Counted from the stretch's first letter, positions 44,901 to 53,656 are shown. The stretch: 64,000 nt of DNA from Tissierellia bacterium (GCA_012728725.1 JAAYEM010000012.1:45760-109759), one strand, 5' to 3'. Made by a program: numbers and translations. The notes: generated by a model not told the origin, from the letters alone.

Positions 44901-45002
44901 TCCTTTTCCTTTCCATATAAAATAATATTTTTTTATACTAGCTCTATATTATATCACAATATGTATAAATTATTTACATTTTTTGTATTCTTTAATTATA
45001 TT

Positions 45003-46958
45003 TTATCTATCCTTTCTTAGTATTACAAAAACCAATAGAATGGTAATAATAGAAAAGCCATAAGAGCCAATATAGGGACCAATACCTTCCCTATCCTTCT
45101 GGTCACTAGCTTTATTGTAGGCAAAACTTCCTATACCCTTGTCCTTAGCACCTATATAGTCTAATTTTATCCCATTATCCTTTAATTCTACACTATAATT
45201 GCTCTCTAAAATCTTTCCCAAATCGGAATCGGCTATATAGACTCCAGATTTATAAATAATAGGCTCCTTGTCTAGAAGGATTTCATTTTCTCCCAGCTTA
45301 GCCTTCCTACTTCCAATTTCAATATCTAATATATTTCCAATCTTAATCTTCCCATCCTTGCTATCCTCAACTATTATGTTTAAGGCATCAAATACCTCTT
45401 CTAGGGACAAATAGGTTTGTCCATCTATTTTGTAGGCATAAACCCAATTTTCTTCCTTCCCCTGATTTAATACCATACTATATTCAATTGGCAACTTATC
45501 AGGAATTTTATCTACAAAATAGGATCTGATGGGCTTTCCTGGGCTTACATTTTCCACAATACCCTCTTCATCCTTTACAATTACTCCATTTATTATTACA
45601 TACTCCACCCCAACAGAAGGCAGGGCTGGATCCTTTACAGTGGCCTTATCTATGATGGTGTTTGGATTAAATATGGTAATATCTGCATCGGCACCTATTT
45701 CAATCCTTCCCTTGTATTTCATAGCCGGGGCTACAGATTCCATCCTTTTGGCAGGCAAATAGGATACCTTTTTAATGGCATCCATAATGGATAGGACCTG
45801 TTTTTCCCTAACATATCTGCCAAACAATCTGCTGTAGGTGCCAGCCCCCCTTGGATGATTATTAAGGGAGGGTTCTATTATGGTATCGCTTCCAATCATT
45901 ATATGTGGGTCCTGTAAAGCTAATATCAATTCCTCTTCAGGCAGGGAACCATGGGCTGCTACCAATATCCGTTGGGTTCTGTATTTTTCAAAGGTATCTT
46001 CACTTATCCTAATATCCGTACCCCCTATTTGTAGATCCTCATAGGTAATATTGTACCTTTCCTGCCAGCCTGGCCTAAATCGGGCAGAATTTATGTAGGT
46101 AGCCCAAAAATCATAGGGGTAGACACAGGCGGTAATATCCAATCCCTCTTCTCTAGCTTCATTGATCATATTTAGAGCCTCCTCCATATGGAAGGTGCCA
46201 CCTGTAGAGTTGATATGCATTATGTGGATTATGGCACCAGTTTTTTTGCCATAATCTATTACTTCTTTTACCCCTTCCAGGCCCCTATCCTTATCGGAAT
46301 ATCTTAGATGGTAGAAGGTGGGAATATTGTACTCCTTAGCCAATTGGAGCAGTGGAACTACCTCATGCTTTATACCTGGTACATATTCAAAGCTAAAGGA
46401 TATTCCTAAGGCTCCAGCCTCAATGTTCTTTCTTACACTTTCAACCAGTTTTTCTATATCCTTAGGGTCGCTCATCTCTGCATCTACACCATAGCCTACA
46501 ATTGGCCAGCGCATCCTAGTAATAAAGGATGATGCACCAAAATTAGTTAGGACCCCTGCTTTTTCCCATCCCCTATACCACTTCTCTGCATCTTCAGTAC
46601 CTCCATGCATGGCCAAATTGGTGGTTACACCGTCTAATACCTTTAACCTAATGCCAACGGAGTTAGGGTCATAGGAGATAAGGTCTATAAAGCCTGGGGA
46701 GACTATTAGGCCTGTGGCATCTATTTCTTCCTTCCCAGAAATATTTTCCTTGGTTATTCTAACAATCTTCTCAGCCCTTATTCCTATATTATATCCTGAT
46801 AATTGGTGGTCTGTAGAGGGATTATATATGGTGCCATTCTTAATTACAATATCGTATTGGTGGCTTTCTGCTATAGATGGAATAGGAAGTGGATACAAGA
46901 TAAGTATGATGATCAATAAAAGGAACAAGGACTGTCCAGATAAAAATATCCTTTTCAT
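45003..46958 (-). CDS. Surface-anchored D-aminoacylase-like amidohydrolase lacking the HxH motif
   Basis: This 651-residue protein has a signal peptide at 1-31. The amidohydrolase domain (about 34-480) is most like N-acyl-D-amino-acid deacylases: YDIVIKNGTIYNPST, GALGISFSFEYVPG, IPTFYHLRYSD, IIHIMHINSTGG, MIGSDTIIEPSLNNHPRGAGTYSRL. Two copper-amine-oxidase-N-like repeats follow (about 495-615), then a C-terminal transmembrane helix (627-645), so it is displayed outside the cell. The usual metal motif GFIDxHxH reads PGFIDLISYDPN: Ile94 and Tyr96 stand where the two His should be. Other metal ligands appear retained, so activity may be altered or lost. Monocistronic. Confidence 0.8.
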   Translation of the reverse strand: MKRIFLSGQSLFLLLIIILILYPLPIPSIAESHQYDIVIKNGTIYNPSTDHQLSGYNIGIRAEKIVRITKENISGKEEIDATGLIVSPGFIDLISYDPNSVGIRLKVLDGVTTNLAMHGGTEDAEKWYRGWEKAGVLTNFGASSFITRMRWPIVGYGVDAEMSDPKDIEKLVESVRKNIEAGALGISFSFEYVPGIKHEVVPLLQLAKEYNIPTFYHLRYSDKDRGLEGVKEVIDYGKKTGAIIHIMHINSTGGTFHMEEALNMINEAREEGLDITACVYPYDFWATYINSARFRPGWQERYNITYEDLQIGGTDIRISEDTFEKYRTQRILVAAHGSLPEEELILALQDPHIMIGSDTIIEPSLNNHPRGAGTYSRLFGRYVREKQVLSIMDAIKKVSYLPAKRMESVAPAMKYKGRIEIGADADITIFNPNTIIDKATVKDPALPSVGVEYVIINGVIVKDEEGIVENVSPGKPIRSYFVDKIPDKLPIEYSMVLNQGKEENWVYAYKIDGQTYLSLEEVFDALNIIVEDSKDGKIKIGNILDIEIGSRKAKLGENEILLDKEPIIYKSGVYIADSDLGKILESNYSVELKDNGIKLDYIGAKDKGIGSFAYNKASDQKDREGIGPYIGSYGFSIITILLVFVILRKDR

Positions 46959-47202
46959 CTCTTCACATCCCCGTATTTAATATCCCTCAAGTTAATATTA
47001 TCACAATATATGTATTTATTCTATCTACATGAAACCATTATAATATTAATATCAAATAAATTCTATTAATAATTTGATAGAAATTTATGATTATTTAATA
47101 AACTTGACGGCCTTGGACAATTCCTCATTAATGTAGTAGAATATACTAAGATTCTATAGTAAATTAGGAAGTCGAAATAATTTAAGGAGGTAGCAAAATA
47201 CA

Positions 47203-47259
47203 TTGTACTTATCTACATATTTATCAGCAAAGGATGTGAAAATGTCAGATGATCACTAG
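47203..47259 (+). CDS. Possible leader peptide ahead of the MATE gene
   Basis: A perfect AAGGAGGT at 47184-47191 lies 11 nt before a TTG that opens an 18-codon frame (MYLSTYLSAKDVKMSDDH). Its TAG overlaps the first codons of the exporter gene by 11 nt. It may couple or regulate translation of the exporter, or be fortuitous. The rest of the 290-nt upstream region is AT-rich, with a weak TTGGAC-18-TAGAAT promoter at 47113-47142. Confidence 0.35.
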   Translation: MYLSTYLSAKDVKMSDDH

Positions 47260-48694
47260 AGTAAAAAATTTTTTTCAAGGATTGGATAATAAGGGAGAAA
47301 TGGCTTTAGATTTGGTGGAGCCAGGAGATGATTCTAATCTGTATGGAAGGGATGAGCGGGTAACTAAGGCACTTCCTGAAGGGATAAGTTCTAGGATGCT
47401 ATACAATGATGTAATAAGGATTGCCTGGCCATCCTTTGTAGAGCTAACCTTGACCCAACTGGCATCCATGGTGGACTTGATGATGGTAGGTAGTCTAGGA
47501 CCTTGGGCTATTACCGCTGTGGGATTGACTATGCAGCCCAAATTTTTAATGATGACAGCCTTTATTGCCATGAATGTAGGGGCAACAGCCTTAATAGCCA
47601 GGGCAAAAGGGCAGGATAAACCTGAAAGGGCAAATACGGTTTTAAATCAGGCCATGTTTTTAACCTTTGTACTATCCTTAACTGCATCTATAATAGGTTA
47701 TGTATATTCAGAAGCTATGGTTAAATTTATGGGGGCAGCTGATGCTAAGACCTTAGAGGGTGGTACAGTTTATCTAAAAATACAGATGCTAGGTTTTGTA
47801 CCCTTGGCATTGACCAGTACTGTAACTGCTGCCCTCCGGGGAATAGGGGATTCTAAAACGGCTATGAAATACAATCTTATGGCTAACCTGGTAAATGTGG
47901 TATTTAATTATCTATTGATATATGGTCATTTTGGATTTCCCAGGTTGGAAGTAGCTGGTGCATCTTTAGCTACAATTATAGGACAGTTTGTAGCCTTTGT
48001 ACTGGCCATAAGGACTGTTACTAGAAAGGGGGACTACCTACATTTAAGCTATAAGGGTGGTTTTAGGCCCCAGAAGGAATATATATTTAGGATTTTCAAC
48101 ATAGGCATTCCAGCCATGATAGAGCAGCTGGTTATGAGGGCAGGAATAATAATCTATTCAAGAACTGTAGCATCTTTGGGAACTTTAGCCTTTGCTACCC
48201 ACCAGGTATGTATGAATATTACAGCCCTATCCTTTATGAATGGACAGGCCTTTGCTGTTTCTGCCACATCATTAATGGGGCAGAGCTTAGGGAAAAAGAG
48301 GCCGGATATGGCCCAGGCCTATAGTAGAAGGACCAGGCGTTTGGGCATGTATGTTTCAATCTTTTTAGGGATTATATTCTTCATATTTGGTGAATTTATT
48401 ATATCCCTATATACCGACGACATAGATGTTATTACTTATGGGACCCAGATATTAAAAATAGTAGCCCTGATCCAACCCTTCCAATCATCCCAGTTTATAT
48501 TGGCTGGAGCATTAAGAGGGGCAGGGGATACAAGGACTACAGCCATAATAACCTTTTTAACCATATTATTGCTAAGGCCAGGCCTGGCTATATTTAGCAT
48601 CAATATACTGGGATGGGGACTGATGGGAGCCTGGATAGCCTATGCTGCAGACCAACTAGTCCGTAGCCTATTAATATTGTTGCGATTCAATTAA
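47249..48694 (+). CDS. MATE-family multidrug efflux transporter
   Basis: This 481-residue cation-coupled exporter has twelve predicted transmembrane helices in two six-helix halves, beginning at MLYNDVIRIAWPSFVELTLTQLASMVDLMMVG. The matching second half starts at IFRIFNIGIPAMIEQLVMRAG, and TALRGIGDSK and AGALRGAGDTRT occur in equivalent positions. A 50-residue polar N-terminal extension precedes the first helix. The substrate is unknown. The start codon has only a poorly spaced AGGAT site and lies inside a possible leader frame, so the true start could be further downstream. Confidence 0.88.
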   Translation: MITRVKNFFQGLDNKGEMALDLVEPGDDSNLYGRDERVTKALPEGISSRMLYNDVIRIAWPSFVELTLTQLASMVDLMMVGSLGPWAITAVGLTMQPKFLMMTAFIAMNVGATALIARAKGQDKPERANTVLNQAMFLTFVLSLTASIIGYVYSEAMVKFMGAADAKTLEGGTVYLKIQMLGFVPLALTSTVTAALRGIGDSKTAMKYNLMANLVNVVFNYLLIYGHFGFPRLEVAGASLATIIGQFVAFVLAIRTVTRKGDYLHLSYKGGFRPQKEYIFRIFNIGIPAMIEQLVMRAGIIIYSRTVASLGTLAFATHQVCMNITALSFMNGQAFAVSATSLMGQSLGKKRPDMAQAYSRRTRRLGMYVSIFLGIIFFIFGEFIISLYTDDIDVITYGTQILKIVALIQPFQSSQFILAGALRGAGDTRTTAIITFLTILLLRPGLAIFSINILGWGLMGAWIAYAADQLVRSLLILLRFN

Positions 48695-48729
48695 GGAAAA
48701 TGGAAGAGCATAAAGGTTTAGTTTGTAAT

Positions 48730-48772
48730 ATAGCTGAAGGATATAAAGGAAAGCCTTCAGCTATATTTTTTA
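48730..48772 (+). terminator. Terminator after the MATE gene
   Basis: An 11-bp perfect stem (ATAGCTGAAGG with its complement) has a 13-nt loop and a long T-rich tail. Confidence 0.85.
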
Positions 48773-48851
48773 TTTTTAAATATATTAAAATCACACAAAT
48801 TGGCAGGTATATAGGGGCTGATTAGGTGGAAAATATATATAGGTGATGCTA

Positions 48852-49004
48852 ATGAAAGACAAAAGAAGAAAAGAAATTGATAAGAATTTTTTTAAAGCCA
48901 TGAACTATGAAATAGCCGCCGAACACGGTATAGTCAACAATGAGGAAATGAAGGAGAATAAAAAGCTTAAAAGTTGGTCTAAAAAGGGCAATAAGGACAA
49001 ATAA
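48852..49004 (+). CDS. 50-residue basic protein, possibly SASP-like
   Basis: This frame encodes a 50-residue, Lys-rich protein with a canonical AGGTG ribosome site 6 nt before the ATG. The central segment MNYEIAAEHGIVN resembles the conserved YEIAxELG motif of alpha/beta-type small acid-soluble spore proteins, and the tail is basic (WSKKGNKDK). It lacks the second conserved SASP motif, so the assignment is tentative. If correct, it would indicate spore formation. It stands alone between two hairpins. Confidence 0.5.
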   Translation: MKDKRRKEIDKNFFKAMNYEIAAEHGIVNNEEMKENKKLKSWSKKGNKDK

Positions 49005-49008
49005 AGTG

Positions 49009-49030
49009 GGTCCCCAATAATACGGGGACC
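49009..49030. terminator. Hairpin between convergent genes
   Basis: A 7-bp GGTCCCC/GGGGACC stem with an 8-nt loop lies between the 50-residue gene and the convergent anti-sigma gene. It has no strong T run on the plus strand and a modest one on the minus strand. Confidence 0.5.
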
Positions 49031-49036
49031 TGGAAC

Positions 49037-49783
49037 TTATTCCTCTATTATTTTAAACTCCTTTAACATCTCATCAAACCTAACCCCATGGCCCTCTGCG
49101 GCTTCTAGGAAGTATCGCTGAGTAATTATGAAGCTTCCTTGATTTTCATTGGATATTACATAGAATTTAATAACTTTACTGTCCCATTGCTGGCCTGTTA
49201 AAGCCCTAATGGTAAAGCCTTCAAGGGGCTCTGTTACTCTTTCTGGCCCATGGACTATCTCATATTCCTCTTTTAATTGGGCTTCAATATCCTTTATTAC
49301 TTCCTCAGGGTACTTATCTTTCACTTGTTTTATTTCCATGGATACTTCCGGGATATTATCTGGTTTATCCTTCATAACAATTTTGTCCCTGTCTTCACCT
49401 TCTATGAATTCATATCTTTCCTCGTCCACATATATAATATAATTGGACTCTTTAGGTTGGTGTAGGTGGACATCAGTTTTCTCTTTATTTCCTTCTATTT
49501 CTTGAACAATTTCTTTTTGTGGTGCAAATAGTTCTTTAATTTGGCTTACTATAGCATGGCCCACATTAGTTTGTAAGCTTACAAATAATATTGCCACTGC
49601 TGCTGCAGCCCCTATGAAGGGAATAAGGCCTCTATTTTTAGATTTCATTTTTTTACCCTCCTTTTTCCTATTAAAATTTAATTCCATATCGATTTTGTTC
49701 CAGACATCCCTTACATCTTCTCCTGTAATCTGGGTCCTGTTTTCTAATGCCTTTTTTATCTTGTCATCTAAATTATTCATCAT
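49037..49783 (-). CDS. Probable membrane anti-sigma factor (DUF4179/DUF4367-like)
   Basis: This 248-residue protein has a cytoplasmic N-terminus of about 50 residues (ALENRTQITGEDVRDVWNKID), one transmembrane helix (about 53-73) and an extracytoplasmic domain. The outer part (PEEVIKDIEAQLKEEYEIVHG, FTIRALTGQQWDSKVIKFYV) is typical of partner proteins of clostridial ECF-type sigma factors. It follows the sigma gene by 10 nt, which supports a sigma/anti-sigma pair. It has no zinc-binding HxxxCxxC motif. The stress that releases the sigma factor is unknown. Confidence 0.75.
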   Translation of the reverse strand: MMNNLDDKIKKALENRTQITGEDVRDVWNKIDMELNFNRKKEGKKMKSKNRGLIPFIGAAAAVAILFVSLQTNVGHAIVSQIKELFAPQKEIVQEIEGNKEKTDVHLHQPKESNYIIYVDEERYEFIEGEDRDKIVMKDKPDNIPEVSMEIKQVKDKYPEEVIKDIEAQLKEEYEIVHGPERVTEPLEGFTIRALTGQQWDSKVIKFYVISNENQGSFIITQRYFLEAAEGHGVRFDEMLKEFKIIEE

Positions 49784-49793
49784 ACAACCTCCT

Positions 49794-50303
49794 TTAATTT
49801 TTGGACTCTAAAGCCTTTTTCAGTTTTTGCCTACCTTGAAAAAGTCTGGATTTGACTGTATTTATATTTAAATCCAAAGCCTGGGCAATTTCCTTTTCAG
49901 AAAAGCCATTTAAATATTTTAAAATAATAGGTATTCGGTAAATATCCTTTAAAGAGTCAAGGGCCTCATATATGTGGCTAAAATCTGGATTATCTTTTAC
50001 AACTAATTGATTTTCTGATAGAGGGTCATGGGATAATTTTAATCTTGAATCCCTTTTTAAAATGCGCATACATTCATTTATCAAAATTCTATAAAACCAG
50101 GGCTCAAAGGGCTTTTCCGTATCAAAGCTTGAAATATTTAGATAAACCCGGATAAAAGCTTCTTGGGTAGCATCTTTAGCCAATTCTTTATTTTTGGTAA
50201 TTGCTGTCGCCGTTCTGAGGGCTTTGTGGATATGCATATCGTACAATTTTTTGAAGCTTTCCTCATTCCCTTGTATGATATTTTGTATAATTTCCTTATC
50301 CAT
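49794..50303 (-). CDS. ECF-type sigma-70 family RNA polymerase sigma factor
   Basis: This 169-residue sigma factor has region 2 (FKKLYDMHIHKALRTATAITKN, AKDATQEAFIRVYLNI, PFEPWFYRILINECMR) and region 4 (LDSLKDIYRIPIILKYLNGFSEKEIAQALDLNINTVKSRLFQGR). Regions 1 and 3 are missing, as in ECF factors. I chose the ATG that follows a near-complete AGGAAGTGAT site; a GTG four codons earlier overlaps it. It is cotranscribed with the putative anti-sigma gene. Confidence 0.9.
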   Translation of the reverse strand: MDKEIIQNIIQGNEESFKKLYDMHIHKALRTATAITKNKELAKDATQEAFIRVYLNISSFDTEKPFEPWFYRILINECMRILKRDSRLKLSHDPLSENQLVVKDNPDFSHIYEALDSLKDIYRIPIILKYLNGFSEKEIAQALDLNINTVKSRLFQGRQKLKKALESKN

Positions 50304-50345
50304 TAGATTTATCACTTCCTATCTCTTTCTATTTTTTTGCCCTTT

Positions 50346-50388
50346 CACATATATATACCTAAAAGGGGTCCAAAAAGTTTTATAAAAG
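50346..50388 (-). promoter_or_regulatory. Candidate autoregulated promoter of the sigma operon
   Basis: On the minus strand the sequence AAACTTTTTGGACCCC is followed by TTTTAGGTATATATATG, 45-90 nt before the sigma gene. An AACTTT-like upstream block and a GTATA-like downstream block are the layout of ECF promoters. The assignment rests on position and composition only. Confidence 0.3.
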
Positions 50389-50410
50389 CTAAAATATTTT
50401 TGATTTAAAA

Positions 50411-50447
50411 TAAAAAAACTCCCTTTTACTATTAAAGTAAAAGAGAG
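50411..50447 (-). terminator. Terminator of the GNAT gene
   Basis: On the minus strand CTCTCTTTTACT pairs with AGTAAAAGGGAG, with one mismatch and a short loop, followed by seven T. Confidence 0.85.
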
Positions 50448-50469
50448 GGTCCATTACTCACAAGTCCAA

Positions 50470-51015
50470 TTATTCTCCCTTAATCCACTCCTCTTTCAGA
50501 ATTCCCATTATTAAGGTATCGTAATATTTGCCATCTATATAGAAATTTTGCCTAAGCCTTCCTTCTATCTTAAAACCGCATTTCTCGTAGCACCTGATAG
50601 CCCTTTTGTTGAACTCCCTTACTTCCAGATCCAACTTATGTAGATTCAGCCTATTAAAGGCAAACTCCTGTAGTAGTTTAATGGCCTCTGTACCATACCC
50701 CTTATTTAGATTCTCCTTGCTCCCTATTACAATGCCCATGGTTCCAACCCTATTGACCCAGTCAATCTTAATCAAATCAATTTGCCCAATATATTCTTCC
50801 GTATCCTTGTGGGCTATAATAAATCCCTTGCTTTCCGTATTTCCTTCCAGCATACTGTTTAAGAAGTTTTCAGTATCATTCAGGGTATGGGGGTATAGGA
50901 ATATATTGCTCAAAAAATTGGTTATTTCAGGGTCATTGACCCAGGCCCTTATACAGGGCAGATCTTCCTTTCTATATTCCCTGAGGATAATTCTATCACC
51001 TATCAATATAGCCAT
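50470..51015 (-). CDS. GNAT-family N-acetyltransferase (RimJ/RimL-like)
   Basis: This 181-residue acetyl-CoA-dependent transferase has the layout of ribosomal-protein or spermidine acetyltransferases: RIILREYRKEDLPCIRAWVND, acetyl-CoA-binding NKGYGTEAIKLLQEFAF, and NKRAIRCYEKCGFKIEGRLRQ. The acceptor is unknown. The ATG at 51015 has a GAGGAGGGGG site and lies inside the end of the upstream EamA gene, giving a 20-bp overlap and probable translational coupling. Confidence 0.88.
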   Translation of the reverse strand: MAILIGDRIILREYRKEDLPCIRAWVNDPEITNFLSNIFLYPHTLNDTENFLNSMLEGNTESKGFIIAHKDTEEYIGQIDLIKIDWVNRVGTMGIVIGSKENLNKGYGTEAIKLLQEFAFNRLNLHKLDLEVREFNKRAIRCYEKCGFKIEGRLRQNFYIDGKYYDTLIMGILKEEWIKGE

Positions 51016-51907
51016 GATCCCCCTCCTCAACAAGCGTATCTTTATCGAAAACTGATACTAATATTACAGCAATTAGTATCAGGCAAATCCCTAAAAAGGT
51101 TTTAAGGCCATAGCTTTCTTTAAATATGAGCATACCTAATACTATGCTGGTAATAGGTTCCAGGGTACTTAAAATAGCTGTACTTTGGGCACCAATATTT
51201 TTAACTCCTACCTGGAAAAGGCATGTTCCTCCCAGGCTTATTGAGAGGGAAAGGATTAATATTATCAACCAGCCCAAAGGTTCTATATCTACAGTAAAGT
51301 AACCGGTTATTAGACTAAAGATAAGTACTACTATGGAAGATATTCCACAGAGATAAAAGGTCAGCTTAAATGGATACATATCCTTAAGGCCACTTTTGTC
51401 CAAATATAGATTATAAAAGGCATATGTAATACTTGATAGGAAGGCAAGAAAAACTCCTATAGGGGCAATAGCACCGTCTTTCTCATAAAAGGTTATAATA
51501 CCCAAAAAACATAGTAGTACGCTTACCATCTTTATTTTACTGGGTTTTTCCTTATATATGATTATGGCACCCAGCATAACAAATACTGGGAACAAAAAAT
51601 TAATGGTGGTTGCCAGGCCCGATGGAATAAAACTATAGGCTGTAAAGAGGAATAGGGGAGTGGGAGCATATCCAACCAGGCTCAATATGAGTATCTTTTT
51701 TAATTCTTTTTTGGTGAGCTTTAGGCTTTCCTCTTCCTTTCTCCTGACCAATAGGTATAAAAATGGAAGTATAAATAGAAATCTATAGAATACCAGGCTT
51801 ATGGAGTTACACTTATAGTTATAGGTCAGCTTTGCCATCAAAGGCATACTACCAAAAATTATGGCTGATATCATAGCAGATAAAATACCTTTATGTCTGT
51901 TTTTCAT
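50996..51907 (-). CDS. EamA/DMT-family transporter
   Basis: This 303-residue protein has ten predicted transmembrane helices formed by two EamA repeats (first SAMISAIIFGSMPLMAKLTY, second VFLAFLSSITYAFYNLYLDK). Members export or import amino acids, purines or other metabolites; the substrate here cannot be inferred. The tail SVFDKDTLVEEGDHGYIDR is cytoplasmic and overlaps the acetyltransferase gene. The ATG follows AAGGGGG. Confidence 0.85.
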   Translation of the reverse strand: MKNRHKGILSAMISAIIFGSMPLMAKLTYNYKCNSISLVFYRFLFILPFLYLLVRRKEEESLKLTKKELKKILILSLVGYAPTPLFLFTAYSFIPSGLATTINFLFPVFVMLGAIIIYKEKPSKIKMVSVLLCFLGIITFYEKDGAIAPIGVFLAFLSSITYAFYNLYLDKSGLKDMYPFKLTFYLCGISSIVVLIFSLITGYFTVDIEPLGWLIILILSLSISLGGTCLFQVGVKNIGAQSTAILSTLEPITSIVLGMLIFKESYGLKTFLGICLILIAVILVSVFDKDTLVEEGDHGYIDR

Positions 51908-51990
51908 CTTATCCCCCTTTACTCATCTATGTATCATATTTAGTATAGCATGAATATGTTTTTTTACCTATATATTTTTGGCGGATAAAT

Positions 51991-52033
51991 AAAAAAGAAG
52001 CCCTCCTTCCCTATTGATTAGGTTAGGGGGGCT
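51991..52033 (-). terminator. Terminator of the cblT-cblS operon
   Basis: On the minus strand AGCCCCCC pairs with GGAGGGCT around a loop with further internal pairing, followed by TCTTTTTTA. Confidence 0.8.
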
Positions 52034-52038
52034 AAAGC

Positions 52039-52779
52039 TTATATATTGGAAGGAATGAGCTTACCAATAGAATTAAAAGGTTTATCCAATAAATTTACAA
52101 TGGATGGAGCCTCCTTTTCATGGACTATAATACAGGAGCTAGAAGGGCCTCCAGATTTAAATATATCTATATGGGAAGGAATATTTCTTTCCACCTTTAG
52201 GCCAGAGATTTCCTCCAGTATGCCCAATTCATAGGCTATCCCCTTGGATCCTACGGGAATGGCCTCTATTATTTCTTTGGATTGGGATATGGCCACATAA
52301 TCTTTTAATTGAAGGACATCCTTAGAAGCAATTACTTCACTCCCTACAAGGGGATATCCTAAAAGGGAAACAAGCATCCCTTCCTTTGCTTTTCTCACCT
52401 TCAAATCAGAAAGTTTGGCTCTAGCTACAACTGTAATCCCTATCCCGGTCATGGAAGTGGGAAAGTTTTCCTCGGTACTTCCAGTTAACAGTAAATCTGC
52501 AAGGCCATTTTCCTTAAGCTCCTCCTTTATAGCCTCTATAATCCTTTTACCTGTGGGCTCCATTTCAACAGCTAAGGTATCGGAGATTACTATAGGCCTT
52601 GCCCCTATACACAATGCCTCTGCCAGGGCCACCTTAATAGTAGCCCTTCCTACAATCTCCTCATCTACCTTCAATACATCATTTTCCTTACTGCCTATTG
52701 CCCCTAGGCTGTCACAGGAAATTACATAGGCTACATCCTTCTCATATATTATTATTAGATCCCTATACCTTTCTATCAA
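52039..52779 (-). CDS. cblS: Alpha-ribazole kinase
   Basis: This 246-residue ATP-dependent kinase of the AIR synthase/ThiL superfamily has DSLGAIGSKENDVLKV at the nucleotide-binding N-terminus, ATIKVALAEALCIGARPIVI, LLTGSTEENFPTSMTGIGITVV and KSGGPSSSCIIV. Length and pairing with the gene upstream match CblS, which phosphorylates alpha-ribazole to alpha-ribazole 5'-phosphate in Listeria and Geobacillus, bypassing CobT. The start is TTG, one base after the cblT stop. The riboswitch ahead of cblT supports a cobalamin role for both. Confidence 0.85.
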   Translation of the reverse strand: MIERYRDLIIIYEKDVAYVISCDSLGAIGSKENDVLKVDEEIVGRATIKVALAEALCIGARPIVISDTLAVEMEPTGKRIIEAIKEELKENGLADLLLTGSTEENFPTSMTGIGITVVARAKLSDLKVRKAKEGMLVSLLGYPLVGSEVIASKDVLQLKDYVAISQSKEIIEAIPVGSKGIAYELGILEEISGLKVERNIPSHIDIFKSGGPSSSCIIVHEKEAPSIVNLLDKPFNSIGKLIPSNI

Positions 52780-52780
52780 T

Positions 52781-53266
52781 TTATTCCCCGCCTATTTTAG
52801 ATATTCCTTTATATACCAAAGAAGCCAACAATATATTGGCGAAAGAGGCTATAGTTAAGGGTAGGCTCCAGCCTACAAAGAATCCCCAACCAAACAAGGG
52901 TACGTATAAAAGGGCAGAAATAGGTCCGTTTAATAGGGTTCCAACTATTATTCCAACATAGGGATTAAACCTTTTATAAAATAGCCTAAACAGGTATGCA
53001 TATACTGCCATCTGTATGGCTATGTAAATATGGATAGTGATACCTAGAGGAAAACCAGATGTAATTGCTGTAAGCAAATGGCCTAAACTTATTACCATGG
53101 CTCCATAGCCACCTCCCAGGTATAAGGCTGCAAAGTAACCTGGCATGGAGTCAAAAGCAACGGTATTAAAAACCTTGATAAGTGCACCTATGGCACTTAA
53201 AGCTATAAGCATGGCAACCATTGCAAGGGTCTTAACATTTTTTAGTGAGTGTGCTTTTTCTTTCAT
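52781..53266 (-). CDS. cblT: Alpha-ribazole transporter, ECF S-component-like
   Basis: This 161-residue membrane protein has five to six hydrophobic helices: TLAMVAMLIALSAIGALIKV, MPGYFAALYLGGGYGAMVISLGHLL, IHIYIAIQMAVYAYLF, YVGIIVGTLLNGPISALLYV, LTIASFANILLASLVY. It resembles substrate-binding S components and the reported alpha-ribazole transporter CblT. Its translation start has GGAGGTTTCC, and it lies directly behind a cobalamin riboswitch. No energising EcfA or EcfT gene is in the window, so it would share a module encoded elsewhere or act alone. Confidence 0.85.
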   Translation of the reverse strand: MKEKAHSLKNVKTLAMVAMLIALSAIGALIKVFNTVAFDSMPGYFAALYLGGGYGAMVISLGHLLTAITSGFPLGITIHIYIAIQMAVYAYLFRLFYKRFNPYVGIIVGTLLNGPISALLYVPLFGWGFFVGWSLPLTIASFANILLASLVYKGISKIGGE

Positions 53267-53364
53267 ATTGGAAACCTCCTTATAAATTAAAAAAGCCTAC
53301 CTTTGGAGGTCGACTATCTTAAAATTGGACACAAAAAAGGATTATACCTTCCCTCCGAAGGATA

Positions 53365-53535
53365 ATTTACCAAATCCTATGGCAGGTCTCCTGGCTCGTG
53401 ATTCATCTTCCACCCTGCCTTCCCACCTAATATAGGTAGTGGCCTATTAGGGCTTCATCCTCACTCACAGTAGCGGGGGCTGCGCGGGATTTTCACCCGA
53501 CTTCCCTTTTAACCTTACGGTCCATAAGATTTTGT
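53365..53535 (-). promoter_or_regulatory. Cobalamin riboswitch of cblT-cblS
   Basis: On the minus strand the aptamer shows GTCGGGTGAAAATCCCGCGC, AGCCCCCGCTACTGTGAG and the B12 box GCCAGGAGACCTGCC, in the order diagnostic of the AdoCbl family. The segment 53290-53365 is the expression platform, with a short CCTCC/GGTAGG hairpin followed by CTTTTTT close to the cblT start. It should switch off cblTS when cobalamin is plentiful. Confidence 0.95.
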
Positions 53536-53554
53536 TATTAAATTGTCTAGCTAT

Positions 53555-53583
53555 ATTGTATTACTGTTAATTAATTTAGTCAA
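53555..53583 (-). promoter_or_regulatory. Promoter of the cblT riboswitch transcript
   Basis: On the minus strand TTGACT and TACAAT are exactly 17 nt apart, with the riboswitch starting about 20 nt downstream. Confidence 0.75.
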
Positions 53584-53606
53584 TAGTTTTAACACCAATT
53601 AGTTTA

Positions 53607-53615
53607 TGGTATACT
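53607..53615 (+). promoter_or_regulatory. Extended -10 of the cobU operon
   Basis: TGGTATACT is a TGn-extended -10 about 40 nt before cobU, back to back with the cblT promoter. The resulting leader is too short for a riboswitch. Confidence 0.55.
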
Positions 53616-53656
53616 GTTATCTAATTGAAGAATCAATAAAAAGAGTAGGTGATCAT

